Shown here: positions 36,421-46,900 of the stretch, piece after piece
Numbering within the stretch: the stretch's first letter is position 1
Layout: the number at the start of each line of letters is the position of its first letter
Source: Janthinobacterium sp. SUN073
GTDB taxonomy: Bacteria; Pseudomonadota; Gammaproteobacteria; Burkholderiales; Burkholderiaceae_D
Length of the DNA: 64,000 nt
Reading direction: 5' to 3'
NCBI RefSeq assembly: GCF_030397665.1
Contig: NZ_JAPUBT010000005.1
Coordinates: 62,001 to 126,000, forward strand
Notes under the pieces: model-generated
Databases searched by the model: none
What the model was told of the DNA's origin: nothing
The model's input: only the letters and a program-made list of their open reading frames with translations
Program-made: the position numbers and the translations under genes

Positions 36421-36445
36421 CCATCCCGCCGCCACGGCGGGATGG
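36421..36445 (+). terminator. Stem-loop after the YgiW-like gene
   Basis: CCATCCCGCC/GGCGGGATGG forms a perfect 10 bp stem with a 5-base loop about ten bases after the stop. No long T-run follows, so it may be a weak terminator or an mRNA-stabilising hairpin. Confidence 0.5.
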
Positions 36446-36600
36446 GCATCACCCCTCTTCTGTATACCTTGCACAAGCTTTTCCATTCAAGAAACTAGGC
36501 TTGTCAGAGCAATCAATTTCGTCTAGCATCTTTTCATTCAAGGTCAGCCAGCGCCAGCGTGAGCCTGCCTGTCGACTCATCCATTCTGGGAGCCTTCCGG

Positions 36601-39600
36601 GTGCAAGATTTGCCTTCGATACGCTCAAGAATTTCATGGCTGGTGCTCGCCTGGGTCATGCCGACGGCGCTCGTGTTTCTGCTGCTCGTGGCGCAAAGCT
36701 ACACGCGCGAACGCGAGCATGTCGTCAGCGAAACGGCGCAGGCGGCGCGGGCAGTCGCCGCCGCCGTCGAACGCGACCTGAACGGCGCCCAGATGGCCGC
36801 GCGCATCCTCGCCGCCTCACCCGCCCTGCAAACGGACGACATCGGCGCCCTGCGCGCCCTGACCGACAGCCTGTTGCAGCCAGGCCTGGCCGTCAGCGCC
36901 TTCATCATCTCCGATGCCAGGGGACGTCAGTTGGTCAATACTGCCCTGCCCGCCAACCTGGTGCCGCCCCCCTTGCCGCAAAAATGGGCCGCCAGCATGG
37001 AACGCACGCGCGAGTACGGCAAGCCGCGGCTGACCAGCCTGCTCCTGGCGCCGGACGAGGTGCCGCGCCTGGCGCTGAACCTGCCCTTGCCGCGTGCCCA
37101 GGGTGCCGCCCATGTATTGACGGCCCTGTACCCGCCCGACTACCTGCCCTTGCTGTTGCGCGAACTGCACCTGCCGGCCTACCTGGGTGCGGCCATCATC
37201 AATGCCGACGGCATCAACGTGGCGCGCACCCTGGCGCCGCAGCGCTACGTGGGCCAGCGCAGCGTGGCGCCCCTGCTGGAACAGATACGCCAGGCGCGCG
37301 AAGGCGTGCTGCGCCATGCCACGCTGGAAGACCTGGACGTCTACACGGGCTTTCGCCGCGCTCCCGACGACAGCTGGACGGTGGCCGTCACCATGCGCAG
37401 CAGCACGGTGGCCGAAGCGCTGCTGGGCTCGGTAGTCACGGGTTCCGTCATCCTGGCCCTGCTGCTGGGCGCCGGCTTTGCCCTGGCCTGGCGCGTGGGC
37501 GGACGCCTGGCCAGCACCCTGCAGGAACTCACGTTGCAGATCCAGGCGCTGGCGCAGGGCAAACCCTTGCTCTCGAACAAGCACGCGGACCGCGAATCGG
37601 CCGACATGGCCGCCGCCCTGGGCGCGCTGGAACGCGACCTGCGGCGCCACCGCACGCAGCTCGAGAGCCTGGTGGCCGAACGCACGCTGGCCCTGGAAAA
37701 ATCCACGCGCCTGCTGGAAACCGTGTACGCGACGGCACCCATCGGCATGCTGTTCGTGGGCCTGGACTTGCGCATCGTCATGATCAACCATTACCTGGCC
37801 GCCATCCACGGCGCCAGCGCGACGCAGCATCTGGGCCGTCCCGTGGGCGCCATGCTATTCGACGACGCCGTGCGCGCGGACGTGGAGCGCTGCGTGCGCC
37901 AGGTGCTGGAGACGGGCATGCCCATCGTCGACATGGAGTTGAGCGGCCACAGCGGGCAGCAGCGCGAACAGCTGAGCCACTGGATCGTCTCGTATCACCC
38001 GATTTTCGGTCCTGAGCGGCAATTGCTGGGCGTGTCGGGCCTGTGGCTGGATATTAGCGAGCGCAAGCGCAGCGAAGCGGAATTCCGCCGCTCGAAACAC
38101 CTGTTCGGCACCATCATCGAAAACATTCCGGCCATGGTCTTCGTCAAGCGCGCCGACAAGCTGAGCTTTGAAATGGTCAACCGCCACGCGGAACTGACCC
38201 TGGGACGCTCACGCGAGCAATTACTGGGCAAGACGGACCACGACTTCTTCCCGCCGCAGCAGGCGGCCGCCTTCGTCAGCGCCGACCGCAAGCTGCTGGC
38301 CACGGGGCAGATGGTGGAAATCGAACAGGAAGCGATCAATACGGCCGACGGCACCACGCGCTACTTCACCACGCGCAAGGTGGTCTTGCGCGACGATGCG
38401 GGGCGCGCCAGCCACGTACTGGGGGTCTCGATCGATATCACGGATCGCAAGCGTGCCACCGAGGTGCTGCACGCCACCACCTTACGCCTGGAACAGAACG
38501 AGCGCTTCATCCGCACCGTCACCGACAACCTGCCCGGCATGGTGTCGTACTGGGGTGCCGATCTGCGTTGCCGCTTCGCAAATAATTTCTATAACGAATG
38601 GTTTGGCCGCAGCAGCGCCGAGCTGGCCGGCATCCACATGCGCGAATTGCTGGGGCAGGAACTGTTCGACGTGTATGCGCCCCATGTCGAAGGCGTGCTG
38701 GCGGGCCGGCCGCAAAGCTTCGAGCGCGACCTGCTCGATCCCACGGGCCAGGTGTGCCATACGTGGACCAACTACATTCCCGATGTCGACGACAGCGGCG
38801 GCGTGCGCGGCTTCTTCGTGCTGGCCTCAGACGTCTCTGAACTCAAGCGCACGGAATTGCGCCTGCATGAACTCAACGAGCAAATGGTGCGCGCGCGCGA
38901 CAAGGCCGAGGCGGCCAGTATCGCGAAAAGCGAGTTCGTCGCCAACATGAGCCATGAAATCCGCACGCCGATGAACGCCATCATCGGCCTGGCGCGCCTG
39001 CTGGAAGAGTCGCCGCTGGAACGGCGCGAGCGCAGCTATGTCGGCAAGATCCAGATGGCCACGCAATCGCTGCTCAATATCGTCAACGACGTGCTGGACT
39101 TTTCCAAGATCGAGGCGGGACAGATGGTGCTGGAACAGCGCCGCTTCCAGCTCGATCGCCTGCTGGGCAGCGTCAGCGTGCTGCTGGCCAACAGCGCCTG
39201 GGCGCGCGGCGTGGAGCCCGTATTTGTGCTCGCCCCCGGCGTGCCGGACGAACTGATCGGCGACGCCCTGCGCGTGGAACAGATCCTCCTCAACCTGGTG
39301 GGCAACGCCGTCAAATTCACCGCGCATGGCGAAGTGGTGCTGGCCATCACCATGGTGGCCGAGGATGCGGCCAGCGCCACGCTGGAGTTTTCCGTGCGCG
39401 ACACTGGCATCGGCATAGCCGCGGCCGAACAGGAACGCATCTTCGACGCGTTTTCCCAGGGCGACAGCGGCACCAGCCGCAAATACGGCGGCACGGGACT
39501 GGGGCTGGCCATCTGCCGGCGCATGGTGGAATTGATGGGGGGCAAACTCAGCGTGACAAGCGCGCTGGGCGAAGGTTCCGACTTCCGTTTCAGTTGTCGC

Positions 39601-41145
39601 TTCGATAAGGTGGCGCCACCGCCCGAGCCGCCCGGCAAGAATACGCCCAAGGCCCTGTCGCTGCTGATCATCGACGACAATGCCAGCGTGCGCGCCATGC
39701 TGACAGACTGGTGCGCGGCGCAGGGCTGGCACAGCCGCAGCGCCGACAGCGGCGCAGCCGGCCTGGCGCTGCTGCGCGCCAGCGCCAGCGGCCTGGACGG
39801 CTTGCCGCCGGCAGATCTTGTGCTGCTCGACGCGGCCATGCCCGGCATGGATGGCATTTCCATGCTCACCGAGGCGCGCACCGACGAATACCTGGCGCTA
39901 CCACCCGTGATCATGCTGGTGGCCGACCAGGACAGCGAAAACCTCGAACGCCTGGCCGACAGCCTGATGCTGGCCGGCATCGTTTCGAAACCGGCCACCC
40001 CGGCGCGCCTGCTGGCGGCCGTGACTGCCGTGCGGGATGGACGCAATGGCCGCAGCGCGCCATCCGCGCTGCCCGTGTCCACGCCCCTGTCGGGCTTGCT
40101 GGAAGGCATGCGCGTGCTGCTGGTGGAAGACAATGAAATCAACCAGGAAGTGGCGCAGTACATCTTGCTGCACTCGGGCGCGCGCGTGGCCATGGCCGCC
40201 AACGGCCAGCTGGCCGTCGACTTGCTCACCAGCACGCCGCACGCCTGGGACGTGGTGCTGATGGATTTGCAGATGCCCGTCATGAATGGCTATGACGCGA
40301 CGCTGGCCATCCGCGCGCTGGGCTTGCCGGACTTGCCCATCATCGCCATGACGGCCAATGCCATGCACGAGGACCGCCTGCGCGCCATCGCCAGCGGCAT
40401 GAATGCGCACGTGGCCAAGCCCATCGATGTCGACGACATGATCGAGACCCTGACCCGGCTGGTGCCGGCGCCCCTGGGCGGGAGCGGCAGCGGCGGCACC
40501 AGCGCCGTCCCGGCCGGCCATGCCGTCGTGCCCATGCGGGAGGTACCGGCCACGGTGGCCGGCATCGACCTGGCGGCAGCGCTGCAGCGCTTCGGCGGCG
40601 ACTACGGCGCCTTCCTGGCCCTGCTCAAGCGCTTTGAGAATTCGCAAGGCGACGCCGTCGAGGAAACGCGGCGCCTGCTGGCCGCTGGCCAGACGCAGCA
40701 GGCGGCGCAGTTGCTGCACCGCGTCTGCGGCGTGGCGGCCAACCTGGGCGCCACGCACGTCGCCCGCCTGGCCGCCGAGACGGAAAAGGCGTTGAAAACG
40801 GGGCAATCGCACGCCACGGCCGCCTTGCTGGGACAGCTGGAACGGGCGATGAGCGAAGTCATCAAAGCGACGCGCGCCCTGCCCTCGCCCCTGCGGCGCG
40901 GCCAGCCGCCAGCTGCCGCGTCCGGCAGCGCGCCGCTCGACGTGCACGCCGGCCTGGCCGAACTGCTTGTCTTGATCCGCAACAATAACCTGAAGGCGCT
41001 GGCGCACTTCCACGCCCTGCACCCCGCCCTGCAACAGTCAGACCGGGAAGCGGCGCTGGCGATGGCAAACGCGATCGAGACCTTGAATTTTTCCGAAGCG
41101 GAAAAACTCGTGCTCGATCAGCTGAAACGAGAGGAAAACAAGTGA
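36601..41145 (+). CDS. Hybrid sensor histidine kinase: periplasmic sensor, three PAS, HisKA-HATPase, two REC, HPt
   Basis: A membrane phosphorelay kinase of about 1514 residues. TM1 (residues ~12-32), a ~240-residue periplasmic sensor, TM2 (~277-298), a HAMP-like linker, three PAS domains (~370, ~500, ~635), then HisKA with MSHEIRTP (~780), HATPase with [10 protein letters not shown] (~965), REC1 ([16 protein letters not shown], ~1020), REC2 ([20 protein letters not shown], ~1170) and a C-terminal HPt ([15 protein letters not shown], ~1370). GTG at 36601 has GGGAG eight bases upstream; GTG 36559 in the same frame is the alternative. The stop overlaps the next gene, so the kinase probably signals through that diguanylate cyclase. 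Confidence 0.93.
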   Translation: MQDLPSIRSRISWLVLAWVMPTALVFLLLVAQSYTREREHVVSETAQAARAVAAAVERDLNGAQMAARILAASPALQTDDIGALRALTDSLLQPGLAVSAFIISDARGRQLVNTALPANLVPPPLPQKWAASMERTREYGKPRLTSLLLAPDEVPRLALNLPLPRAQGAAHVLTALYPPDYLPLLLRELHLPAYLGAAIINADGINVARTLAPQRYVGQRSVAPLLEQIRQAREGVLRHATLEDLDVYTGFRRAPDDSWTVAVTMRSSTVAEALLGSVVTGSVILALLLGAGFALAWRVGGRLASTLQELTLQIQALAQGKPLLSNKHADRESADMAAALGALERDLRRHRTQLESLVAERTLALEKSTRLLETVYATAPIGMLFVGLDLRIVMINHYLAAIHGASATQHLGRPVGAMLFDDAVRADVERCVRQVLETGMPIVDMELSGHSGQQREQLSHWIVSYHPIFGPERQLLGVSGLWLDISERKRSEAEFRRSKHLFGTIIENIPAMVFVKRADKLSFEMVNRHAELTLGRSREQLLGKTDHDFFPPQQAAAFVSADRKLLATGQMVEIEQEAINTADGTTRYFTTRKVVLRDDAGRASHVLGVSIDITDRKRATEVLHATTLRLEQNERFIRTVTDNLPGMVSYWGADLRCRFANNFYNEWFGRSSAELAGIHMRELLGQELFDVYAPHVEGVLAGRPQSFERDLLDPTGQVCHTWTNYIPDVDDSGGVRGFFVLASDVSELKRTELRLHELNEQMVRARDKAEAASIAKSEFVANMSHEIRTPMNAIIGLARLLEESPLERRERSYVGKIQMATQSLLNIVNDVLDFSKIEAGQMVLEQRRFQLDRLLGSVSVLLANSAWARGVEPVFVLAPGVPDELIGDALRVEQILLNLVGNAVKFTAHGEVVLAITMVAEDAASATLEFSVRDTGIGIAAAEQERIFDAFSQGDSGTSRKYGGTGLGLAICRRMVELMGGKLSVTSALGEGSDFRFSCRFDKVAPPPEPPGKNTPKALSLLIIDDNASVRAMLTDWCAAQGWHSRSADSGAAGLALLRASASGLDGLPPADLVLLDAAMPGMDGISMLTEARTDEYLALPPVIMLVADQDSENLERLADSLMLAGIVSKPATPARLLAAVTAVRDGRNGRSAPSALPVSTPLSGLLEGMRVLLVEDNEINQEVAQYILLHSGARVAMAANGQLAVDLLTSTPHAWDVVLMDLQMPVMNGYDATLAIRALGLPDLPIIAMTANAMHEDRLRAIASGMNAHVAKPIDVDDMIETLTRLVPAPLGGSGSGGTSAVPAGHAVVPMREVPATVAGIDLAAALQRFGGDYGAFLALLKRFENSQGDAVEETRRLLAAGQTQQAAQLLHRVCGVAANLGATHVARLAAETEKALKTGQSHATAALLGQLERAMSEVIKATRALPSPLRRGQPPAAASGSAPLDVHAGLAELLVLIRNNNLKALAHFHALHPALQQSDREAALAMANAIETLNFSEAEKLVLDQLKREENK

Positions 41146-42065
41146 GCTGGACCAACCTTGCCATGAACGGGCGCATCCTCATCGTCGATGACGCCATGGA
41201 AAACATCCAGATCCTGCACCAGCTGCTGCGCGAGGAACACGAGGTGCTGTTCGCCCTGAGCGGTGTGAAGGCGCTGGAAATCGCACAGAATCAATTGCCG
41301 GACCTGATCCTGCTCGACGCCGTCATGCCCGGCATGGATGGCTATGCCGTGTGCAGCGCCTTACGCGAATCGGCCCTCCTCTGCGCCATTCCCGTCATTT
41401 TCGTCACGGCCCTGAACCAGCCCGAAGACGAGACGCGGGCGCTGGAAGCGGGCGCCGTCGATTTCATCACGAAACCGTTCAACGCGGCCGTCGTGCGGGC
41501 CCGCGTGCGCAGCCAGCTGACCATCAAGCGGCAAGCCGACGCCATGCGCGAACTGACGCTGACGGACTCGCTGACGGGCGTGGCCAACCGGCGCAGCTTC
41601 AACGAAGCCATGGACAGCGAATGGCGGCGCTGCGCGCGCGACGGCGTGCCGATGGCCATCATCATGGCCGATATCGACCATTTCAAGGATTACAACGATA
41701 CGTATGGCCACCAGGCGGGCGACCTGTGCCTGCAGCAGGTGAGCGCCGCCCTGCGCCGCTGCGCCGTGCGCCCGCCCGACCTGCTGGCGCGCTACGGCGG
41801 CGAGGAATTCATCATCCTGTTGCCGCAGGAAACGCGCGACGGCGCCGAAGTGGTGGCCCAGCGCATCCTCGAGGAAGTGCGCGCCCTGGAAATTGCCCAC
41901 GCCAGGTCCAGCGTCGGCCCGCACGTCACCGTCAGCCTGGGCATGGCCAGCGTCATGCCCACCGAAGGCATGGACCCCAGCGCCCTGATCCGCGCCGCCG
42001 ACGCCCTGCTGTACCGCGCCAAGCATACGGGACGGGACAGGTATTGCGCGGCGGAGGGGGAGTAA
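41142..42065 (+). CDS. Response regulator diguanylate cyclase (REC-GGDEF, PleD/WspR type)
   Basis: A 307-residue REC-GGDEF protein that makes c-di-GMP when phosphorylated. REC: ILIVDDAMENIQIL, phosphoacceptor Asp in LILLDAVMPGMDG, conserved Lys in FITKPFN. GGDEF: active-site ARYGGEEFIILLP, preceded by a product-inhibition I-site RPPD five residues upstream, so feedback control is expected. TG of GTG at 41142 overlaps the kinase stop (GTGA), giving translational coupling. Its product could control MshE in the neighbouring pilus locus; that link is inferred. Confidence 0.95.
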   Translation: MSWTNLAMNGRILIVDDAMENIQILHQLLREEHEVLFALSGVKALEIAQNQLPDLILLDAVMPGMDGYAVCSALRESALLCAIPVIFVTALNQPEDETRALEAGAVDFITKPFNAAVVRARVRSQLTIKRQADAMRELTLTDSLTGVANRRSFNEAMDSEWRRCARDGVPMAIIMADIDHFKDYNDTYGHQAGDLCLQQVSAALRRCAVRPPDLLARYGGEEFIILLPQETRDGAEVVAQRILEEVRALEIAHARSSVGPHVTVSLGMASVMPTEGMDPSALIRAADALLYRAKHTGRDRYCAAEGE

Positions 42066-42521
42066 TTACGGATAGCAGCGCATCAGAAACTCCGCCACGC
42101 ACACAGGTTTCGTGTCGCCTTCCCGCTCCATGGTCACGCCCCAGTTCACTTGCGCCCCTTCCGGCACGTCGTCGACGGCAAGAATGTCGAGCCGCGCGCG
42201 CAAGCGGCTGCCGACGGGCACGGGTGCGGGAAAGCGCACCTTGTTCAGGCCGTAGTTGATGGCCATGCGGATGCCGGCCATGTGCAGCGCACCCGCAAGC
42301 ATGGCGGGCAACAACGATAACGTCAGGAAGCCGTGCGCCACGGTGCAGCCGTAGGGCGACTCGCGCGCGCAACGCTCGGCATCCACATGAATCCACTGAT
42401 GGTCGTCCGTGGCGTCGGCGAAGGTGTCGATGCGCTGCTGGGTGATGGTGAGCCAGTCGGAGACGGCCACGTGCTGCCCCGCCAATGCCTGAAAACCGGC
42501 AATGCCGGCGATATCACGCAT
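42066..42521 (-). CDS. MaoC-family dehydratase (short)
   Basis: A single hot-dog-domain hydratase/dehydratase of 151 residues, related to (R)-specific enoyl-CoA hydratases. FADATDDHQWIHVD carries the catalytic Asp and His of the hydratase motif, followed by VAHGFLTLSLLPAML. A good AGGAG site precedes ATG 42521, which overlaps the previous MaoC gene by 8 bases. It is the last gene of an acyl-CoA catabolic operon. Confidence 0.9.
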   Translation of the reverse strand: MRDIAGIAGFQALAGQHVAVSDWLTITQQRIDTFADATDDHQWIHVDAERCARESPYGCTVAHGFLTLSLLPAMLAGALHMAGIRMAINYGLNKVRFPAPVPVGSRLRARLDILAVDDVPEGAQVNWGVTMEREGDTKPVCVAEFLMRCYP

Positions 42522-43002
42522 GCTTTTCTCCTGCCGGACGGCGGCCGAACATGCCCATGCCTTCGACGGTGGTCACCACCTCGCCATGCTGGTTGCGCAC
42601 GCTCCACACGGAAATGACGATGCCGCGGTCCGGCTTCGATGTGGATGGCCGCACTTCCTTGACCTGGTAGGCCAGGTGCAGGGTATCGCCCGCGCGCACG
42701 GGTTTGAGCCAGCGGATGCTGTCCAGGCCGGGCGAGCCCATGCTGGACGAGTGCTTGAGCAGATTGTCCACCACCAGGCGCATCATCATGCCGCAGGTGT
42801 GCCAGCCGCTGGCGATGACGCCCTTGAAGATGGTCTTTTCGGCGGCCGCATGGTCGACGTGAAACGGCTGCGGGTCGAAATCCGTGGCGAAGGCGATGAT
42901 TTCCGCCTCCGTCACGTGGCGCTGGCCCAGGTCGATTTCCAGTCCCTGCGTAAAATCTTCGAAATACCAATGCTTGGGTTTAATTTCCGTCAATGCGGTC
43001 AT
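42514..43002 (-). CDS. MaoC-family dehydratase (second)
   Basis: A second hot-dog MaoC protein, 162 residues. It starts with TEIKPKHWYFEDFTQG, and has FATDFDPQPFHVD with Asp and His of the hydratase motif and VIASGWHTCGMMMRL. It overlaps the acyl-CoA dehydrogenase stop by 4 bases (ATGA). Two different adjacent MaoC genes suggest either a heterodimer or two successive hydrations. Confidence 0.9.
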   Translation of the reverse strand: MTALTEIKPKHWYFEDFTQGLEIDLGQRHVTEAEIIAFATDFDPQPFHVDHAAAEKTIFKGVIASGWHTCGMMMRLVVDNLLKHSSSMGSPGLDSIRWLKPVRAGDTLHLAYQVKEVRPSTSKPDRGIVISVWSVRNQHGEVVTTVEGMGMFGRRPAGEKHA

Positions 43003-44144
43003 GCGGTCTCCGTCGGCAAAAAGCCCGGCTGGGCGATAAAGCGCTCGATATGGTGCTCCACGTCGCCCAGGGTCAGGGCGATCATGGAGAGGCGCTTGAA
43101 ATGGTGGGCGGCGGGCAATTCATCCGTCACGCCCATGCCGCCATGCAATTGCACGGCTTGCTGCCCGACAAAGGTGGCGGCCAGTCCCACGCGCGCCTTG
43201 GCGGCGGAGACCGTGCGGCGCCGCTCGGACGCATCCTCGCTGTCGACCTTGGCGGCGGCCAGCATGGCCATCGAGCGGGCCTGCTCCAGGTGGATGAACA
43301 TGTCGGCCATGCGGTGCTGCAAGGCCTGGAATTTGCCGATCGGCGCGCCGAACTGCTGGCGCGTTTTTAAATACTCGAGCGTGGCGGCAAAGATGGCGTC
43401 CATGGCGCCCACGGCTTCCGCGCACAACAGGGCGGCGCCATAGTCGAGCGCTGCATCGAGCACGGCCCAGCCCAGCCCGGCCTGGCCGATCAGCGCGTCC
43501 TGGCCCAGCACCACTTGCACCAGAGTCACGGTGGCGGCGCGCTGGCCGTCGATGCTGCGGTAATCGCGCACGGAAACGCCGGGCGCGTCAAAAGGCACGA
43601 GGAACAGCGAAATGCCATTCGTCTCATCCTGGCTGCCACTGCTGCGCGCCGAGACGATCAACGCACCCGCCTGCGCGCCATGAATGACGACGGTTTTCTC
43701 GCCATCGAGCACGAAACCGTCACCGCTGGCGCTGGCCGTGGTGGCGATATCGTGCATATCGTGGCGCGACTGGCGTTCGCCCAGCGCGCAGGCCAGCTTC
43801 AGGCTGCCACTGGCGACCTGCTCCAGCACGGCGTCGTGACCGCCCGCCAACGTGAGGAAACGCGCGCCCAGCACGGTGGCGAAATACGGTTCGACCACCA
43901 GGCCGCGGCCCAGTTCCTGCATCACCAGCAGCATGTCGACGGCCGTGCCGTCGAAACCGCCCACGCCGGCTGGCAGCGGCAAGGCCGTCATGCCCAGCTC
44001 GGCCAGGGTGGCCCAGGCGGCATCGGACGTGCCCGTGGCCGAGTGGACGATCTGCTTGCGCGTTTCAAATGGGTAATCCTTGTCGACCCAGCGCCTGAGC
44101 GCGTCGGCAAATTGCTGCTGTTCCTGATTAAAATGGAAGTCCAT
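42999..44144 (-). CDS. Acyl-CoA dehydrogenase (381 aa, beta-type partner)
   Basis: An FAD-dependent acyl-CoA dehydrogenase of 381 residues. MDFHFNQEQQQFADALRRWV is the usual N-terminal helix; KTVVIHGAQAGALIVSARSSG and KARVGLAATFVGQQAVQLHGGMGV are middle and C-terminal family regions. The C-terminal Glu/Tyr-Gly-Gly motif found in the partner gene is absent, which fits the smaller, less conserved subunit of heteromeric dehydrogenases. A GGAG site precedes the ATG. It follows the larger dehydrogenase by 16 bases. Confidence 0.9.
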   Translation of the reverse strand: MDFHFNQEQQQFADALRRWVDKDYPFETRKQIVHSATGTSDAAWATLAELGMTALPLPAGVGGFDGTAVDMLLVMQELGRGLVVEPYFATVLGARFLTLAGGHDAVLEQVASGSLKLACALGERQSRHDMHDIATTASASGDGFVLDGEKTVVIHGAQAGALIVSARSSGSQDETNGISLFLVPFDAPGVSVRDYRSIDGQRAATVTLVQVVLGQDALIGQAGLGWAVLDAALDYGAALLCAEAVGAMDAIFAATLEYLKTRQQFGAPIGKFQALQHRMADMFIHLEQARSMAMLAAAKVDSEDASERRRTVSAAKARVGLAATFVGQQAVQLHGGMGVTDELPAAHHFKRLSMIALTLGDVEHHIERFIAQPGFLPTETA

Positions 44145-44160
44145 GTCGTCTCCTTCTGGC

Positions 44161-45351
44161 TTACAGGCCCAGGATCATCTGCGTGATGATATTTTTCTGG
44201 ATTTCATTCGAGCCGCCATAGATCGATGTCTTGCGGTAATTGAAGTAGTACGCAGCCAGCGGCGCGGCCAGGTCGTCGCCGCCTCCGCTGTGCGGCGCGC
44301 TGCCGTCGAGAAATGCCGGGTCGAAGGGCAAGGCTTGCGGGCCGATGGCTTCCACCATCAGTTCCGTCAACTGCTGCTGCAGCTCCGAGCCGCGCACCTT
44401 CAGCATCGAGGCTTGCGGTCCCGGCCCCTTGCCTTCATCGCTGATGACGCGCAAGACCGTCATTTCCAGCGCCATCAATTCGATTTCCAGGGTAGCGACC
44501 TTGGCGGCAAAGGCGGGATCGTGCAGCAGCGGCGCGCCGCGCTTGGTTTGCTGCATGGCCAGTTGCTTGAGGAAAGTCAGCTCGCGCTTGGAGCGGCCAA
44601 CGGCGGCGATGCCCGTGCGCTCATGCCCCAGCAGGTATTTTGCGTAGGTCCAGCCCTTGTTTTCCTGGCCCACCAGATTGCTGACGGGCACGCGCACGTT
44701 GTCAAAGAAGACTTCGTTCACTTCATGTTCTTCATCGAGCATGATGATGGGGCGCACGGTGATGCCCGGCGTTTTCATGTCGATCAGCAAAAAACTGATG
44801 CCTTCCTGCTTGCGCACCGTGCTATCCGTGCGCACCAGGCAAAAGATCATGTCGGCGTGCTGGCCCAGCGTGGTCCAGGTTTTCTGGCCATTCACGATGT
44901 AATGGTCGCCGTCGCGCTCGGCCGTGGTTTTCAGCGAGGCGAGGTCGGAACCGGCGCCCGGCTCCGAATAGCCCTGGCACCACCAGTCGTCGCAATTGAG
45001 GATGCGCGGCAGATAGTATGCTTTTTGCTCGGCGTTGGCGAAGGCCATGATGACGGGCGCCACCATATTGACGCCGAATGGCAGGATGGGCGGCGTGGCG
45101 GCGCGCGCGCACTCGTCTTCCCATATGTGGCGCTGCACGGACGTCCAGCCCGTGCCGCCATGTTCGACGGGCCAGGCCGGCGCGGCCCAGCCTTGCTGCG
45201 CGACAATCTTGTGCCAACGCACATAATCATCACGCTTCAGGCGCAGATGCTGGCGCACCTTGCGCTGCAAGTCCGCCGGCAGATGGGTGTCGAGGAAGGC
45301 GCGCACCGTGTCGCGGAAAGCCGTCTCCTCGGCCGTGTAATGCAGGTCCAT
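44161..45351 (-). CDS. Acyl-CoA dehydrogenase (396 aa, alpha-type partner)
   Basis: The first gene of the operon, a 396-residue acyl-CoA dehydrogenase. Visible: GYSEPGAGSDLASLKT (FAD/substrate loop), NGQKTWTTLGQHADMIF, and the C-terminal IYGGSNEIQKNIITQMILGL. ATG 45351 was preferred to an in-frame upstream start because CAAGGAG lies nine bases before it and the helix begins there. The substrate is unknown; pairs of this kind act on unusual acyl-CoAs such as sterol side chains or branched acids. Confidence 0.93.
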   Translation of the reverse strand: MDLHYTAEETAFRDTVRAFLDTHLPADLQRKVRQHLRLKRDDYVRWHKIVAQQGWAAPAWPVEHGGTGWTSVQRHIWEDECARAATPPILPFGVNMVAPVIMAFANAEQKAYYLPRILNCDDWWCQGYSEPGAGSDLASLKTTAERDGDHYIVNGQKTWTTLGQHADMIFCLVRTDSTVRKQEGISFLLIDMKTPGITVRPIIMLDEEHEVNEVFFDNVRVPVSNLVGQENKGWTYAKYLLGHERTGIAAVGRSKRELTFLKQLAMQQTKRGAPLLHDPAFAAKVATLEIELMALEMTVLRVISDEGKGPGPQASMLKVRGSELQQQLTELMVEAIGPQALPFDPAFLDGSAPHSGGGDDLAAPLAAYYFNYRKTSIYGGSNEIQKNIITQMILGL

Positions 45352-45733
45352 GTCTGTCTCCTTGTTCTTATCGGTTGCCGTGATGACTGCACGCAAGGAA
45401 GCTCAGCGCACAAAAAAGCACGACCGTTCTCAAGGATTGTACAACAGATTGGGAGCGGCGCCAGGGGTTTTGCATGGGCTGGCGCCATGAGGGAGAAATA
45501 GCTGGAATGGGCGGGAATCGGTGTAAGCTGGAAAGAGATGGCCAGCGGCTGCGGCTGGCAATTTATTCCCACGCCGGCGTCATTGGATTTGCTCCGAAGG
45601 AGCCATCCAGCGCCATGCCAGCCTATCCATCGATGCACCGCCCTGGCGGCAACATTAAAAACTCAACGGTATCACGCCGACCGCCAAGCCGATTCTTCTT
45701 TCTTCATGGGTGGCGGGAACAGCATACGCATTT
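45352..45733. other. Intergenic stretch upstream of the acyl-CoA dehydrogenase operon
   Basis: 382 bases between the operon start and the stop of the ankyrin gene. A 7 bp inverted repeat GGCGCCA/TGGCGCC (45457-45486, 16-base loop) is the only structure seen. It presumably contains the operon promoter, but no box is convincing. No supported ORF. Confidence 0.3.
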
Positions 45734-46531
45734 CTATTTCACACGTAATTCATCCATGGCCCGATAAACACGTCCCCACACGTCGCGCCTTTTAGCGACT
45801 TGCAATGGGGTCAAACCGTCGATGGACGGAGCGTTAATATCCGCACCGGATTCAATCAGGAATTTCACGAGCGGGACATTTACTCCGTCCGCAGCATAGT
45901 GGATGGGTTGCCAGCCATTCTTATCCTGGGCATCGATCTTTGCGCCAGCATCCAGCAATACTTTAACAACCTCTTCGTGTTGCAAGGTATGGCTACGCTC
46001 ATATCCCTTATCAACAGCAAAATGGATAGGCTGTATGCCATTGTTATCTGCATGGTCAACTTTCGCCCCGGCTGCCAACAACAGCTTGGCCGCTTCCGCA
46101 TTTCCACTATAACAGGCTCCAAATAATGCTGTCTTGCCAGCCTTGTCAGTAACATTCACATTGGCAGAAGCCGCAATCAGCATCTGCAAAATCTCCAGGC
46201 TGCCTTTCTTTTCAACAGCATGCATGAGGACAGTATTTTCGTACTTCCCACTTTTTTGCTCGATATTGGCTCCAGCATCGATTAATATCCTGGCCATCTC
46301 TGTATAGCCGCGCATGGCTGCGAAATCAATGGCGCGTGCCCCGTACTTATTGGCCGCATCAACGTGCGCCCCTTGCTGCAGCAGTCGTACCACTTCTTTG
46401 GTGTCGCCCTTGTATGCCGCCTCATTGAGGTCATTATCAAGTGAGTCGCCTGCATAAACGGTAGACGAGACAAACATTGCCAAGCACGACAGCAGCACGA
46501 CGAAAACTGACTTTATATTCAAGACATTCAT
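45734..46531 (-). CDS. Exported ankyrin-repeat protein
   Basis: A 265-residue secreted or periplasmic ankyrin protein. A signal peptide (VFVVLLSCLAMFVSSTVYAG) is followed by six to seven ankyrin repeats, for example LNEAAYKGDTKEVVRLLQQG, YTEMARILIDAGANIEQKSG, AGKTALFGACYSGNAEAAKL and NGWQPIHYAADGVNVPLVKF. Ankyrin repeats bind proteins; the partner is unknown. ATG 46531 starts the signal peptide directly; an ATG 27 or 33 bases upstream is possible. Its base composition is visibly poorer in GC than the flanking genes. Confidence 0.85.
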   Translation of the reverse strand: MNVLNIKSVFVVLLSCLAMFVSSTVYAGDSLDNDLNEAAYKGDTKEVVRLLQQGAHVDAANKYGARAIDFAAMRGYTEMARILIDAGANIEQKSGKYENTVLMHAVEKKGSLEILQMLIAASANVNVTDKAGKTALFGACYSGNAEAAKLLLAAGAKVDHADNNGIQPIHFAVDKGYERSHTLQHEEVVKVLLDAGAKIDAQDKNGWQPIHYAADGVNVPLVKFLIESGADINAPSIDGLTPLQVAKRRDVWGRVYRAMDELRVK

Positions 46532-46900
46532 ATATTTTATTTTTCCTTTAATTGACATCCGCACGGCGAATCATTACCACTGCCAAAATGACTGCATCAG
46601 TAAATCATTGCACAGGGAATTATTGCATTTTACGTAATGCCCGTGCGCGTGTCCACCGCAAGCATGGCAGTGTCAATTTACCGCTTCCATATGAACCGGG
46701 GCGTCACTTGCAGTCACACGATAAACAGATCCCAAGTTGGCCGAATCCGAAGTTATCTGAACTGCGCAAAACCAGGAACCGTTCTTTATAAGACTCCAGG
46801 ATGGAAGTTGTGGTCGAGAAGCGCAACTGTTTTGGAAGCGCTCTCAAGGAAAGTAAGAATAACAGTGTGGCGTATTTGGCAGACCCACCCATGCAGGAAA
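46532..46900. other. AT-richer gap between transporter and ankyrin genes
   Basis: 369 bases with lower GC than the surroundings. It should contain the ankyrin promoter and the terminator of the transporter gene, but no hairpin with T-run and no clear promoter boxes are seen. Short ORFs in it lack ribosome binding sites. Confidence 0.3.

Noticed and set aside
45474..45767. 97-codon plus-strand ORF in the gap before the ankyrin gene
   Set aside because: No ribosome binding site, no recognisable domain, and it runs into the antisense of the ankyrin gene.
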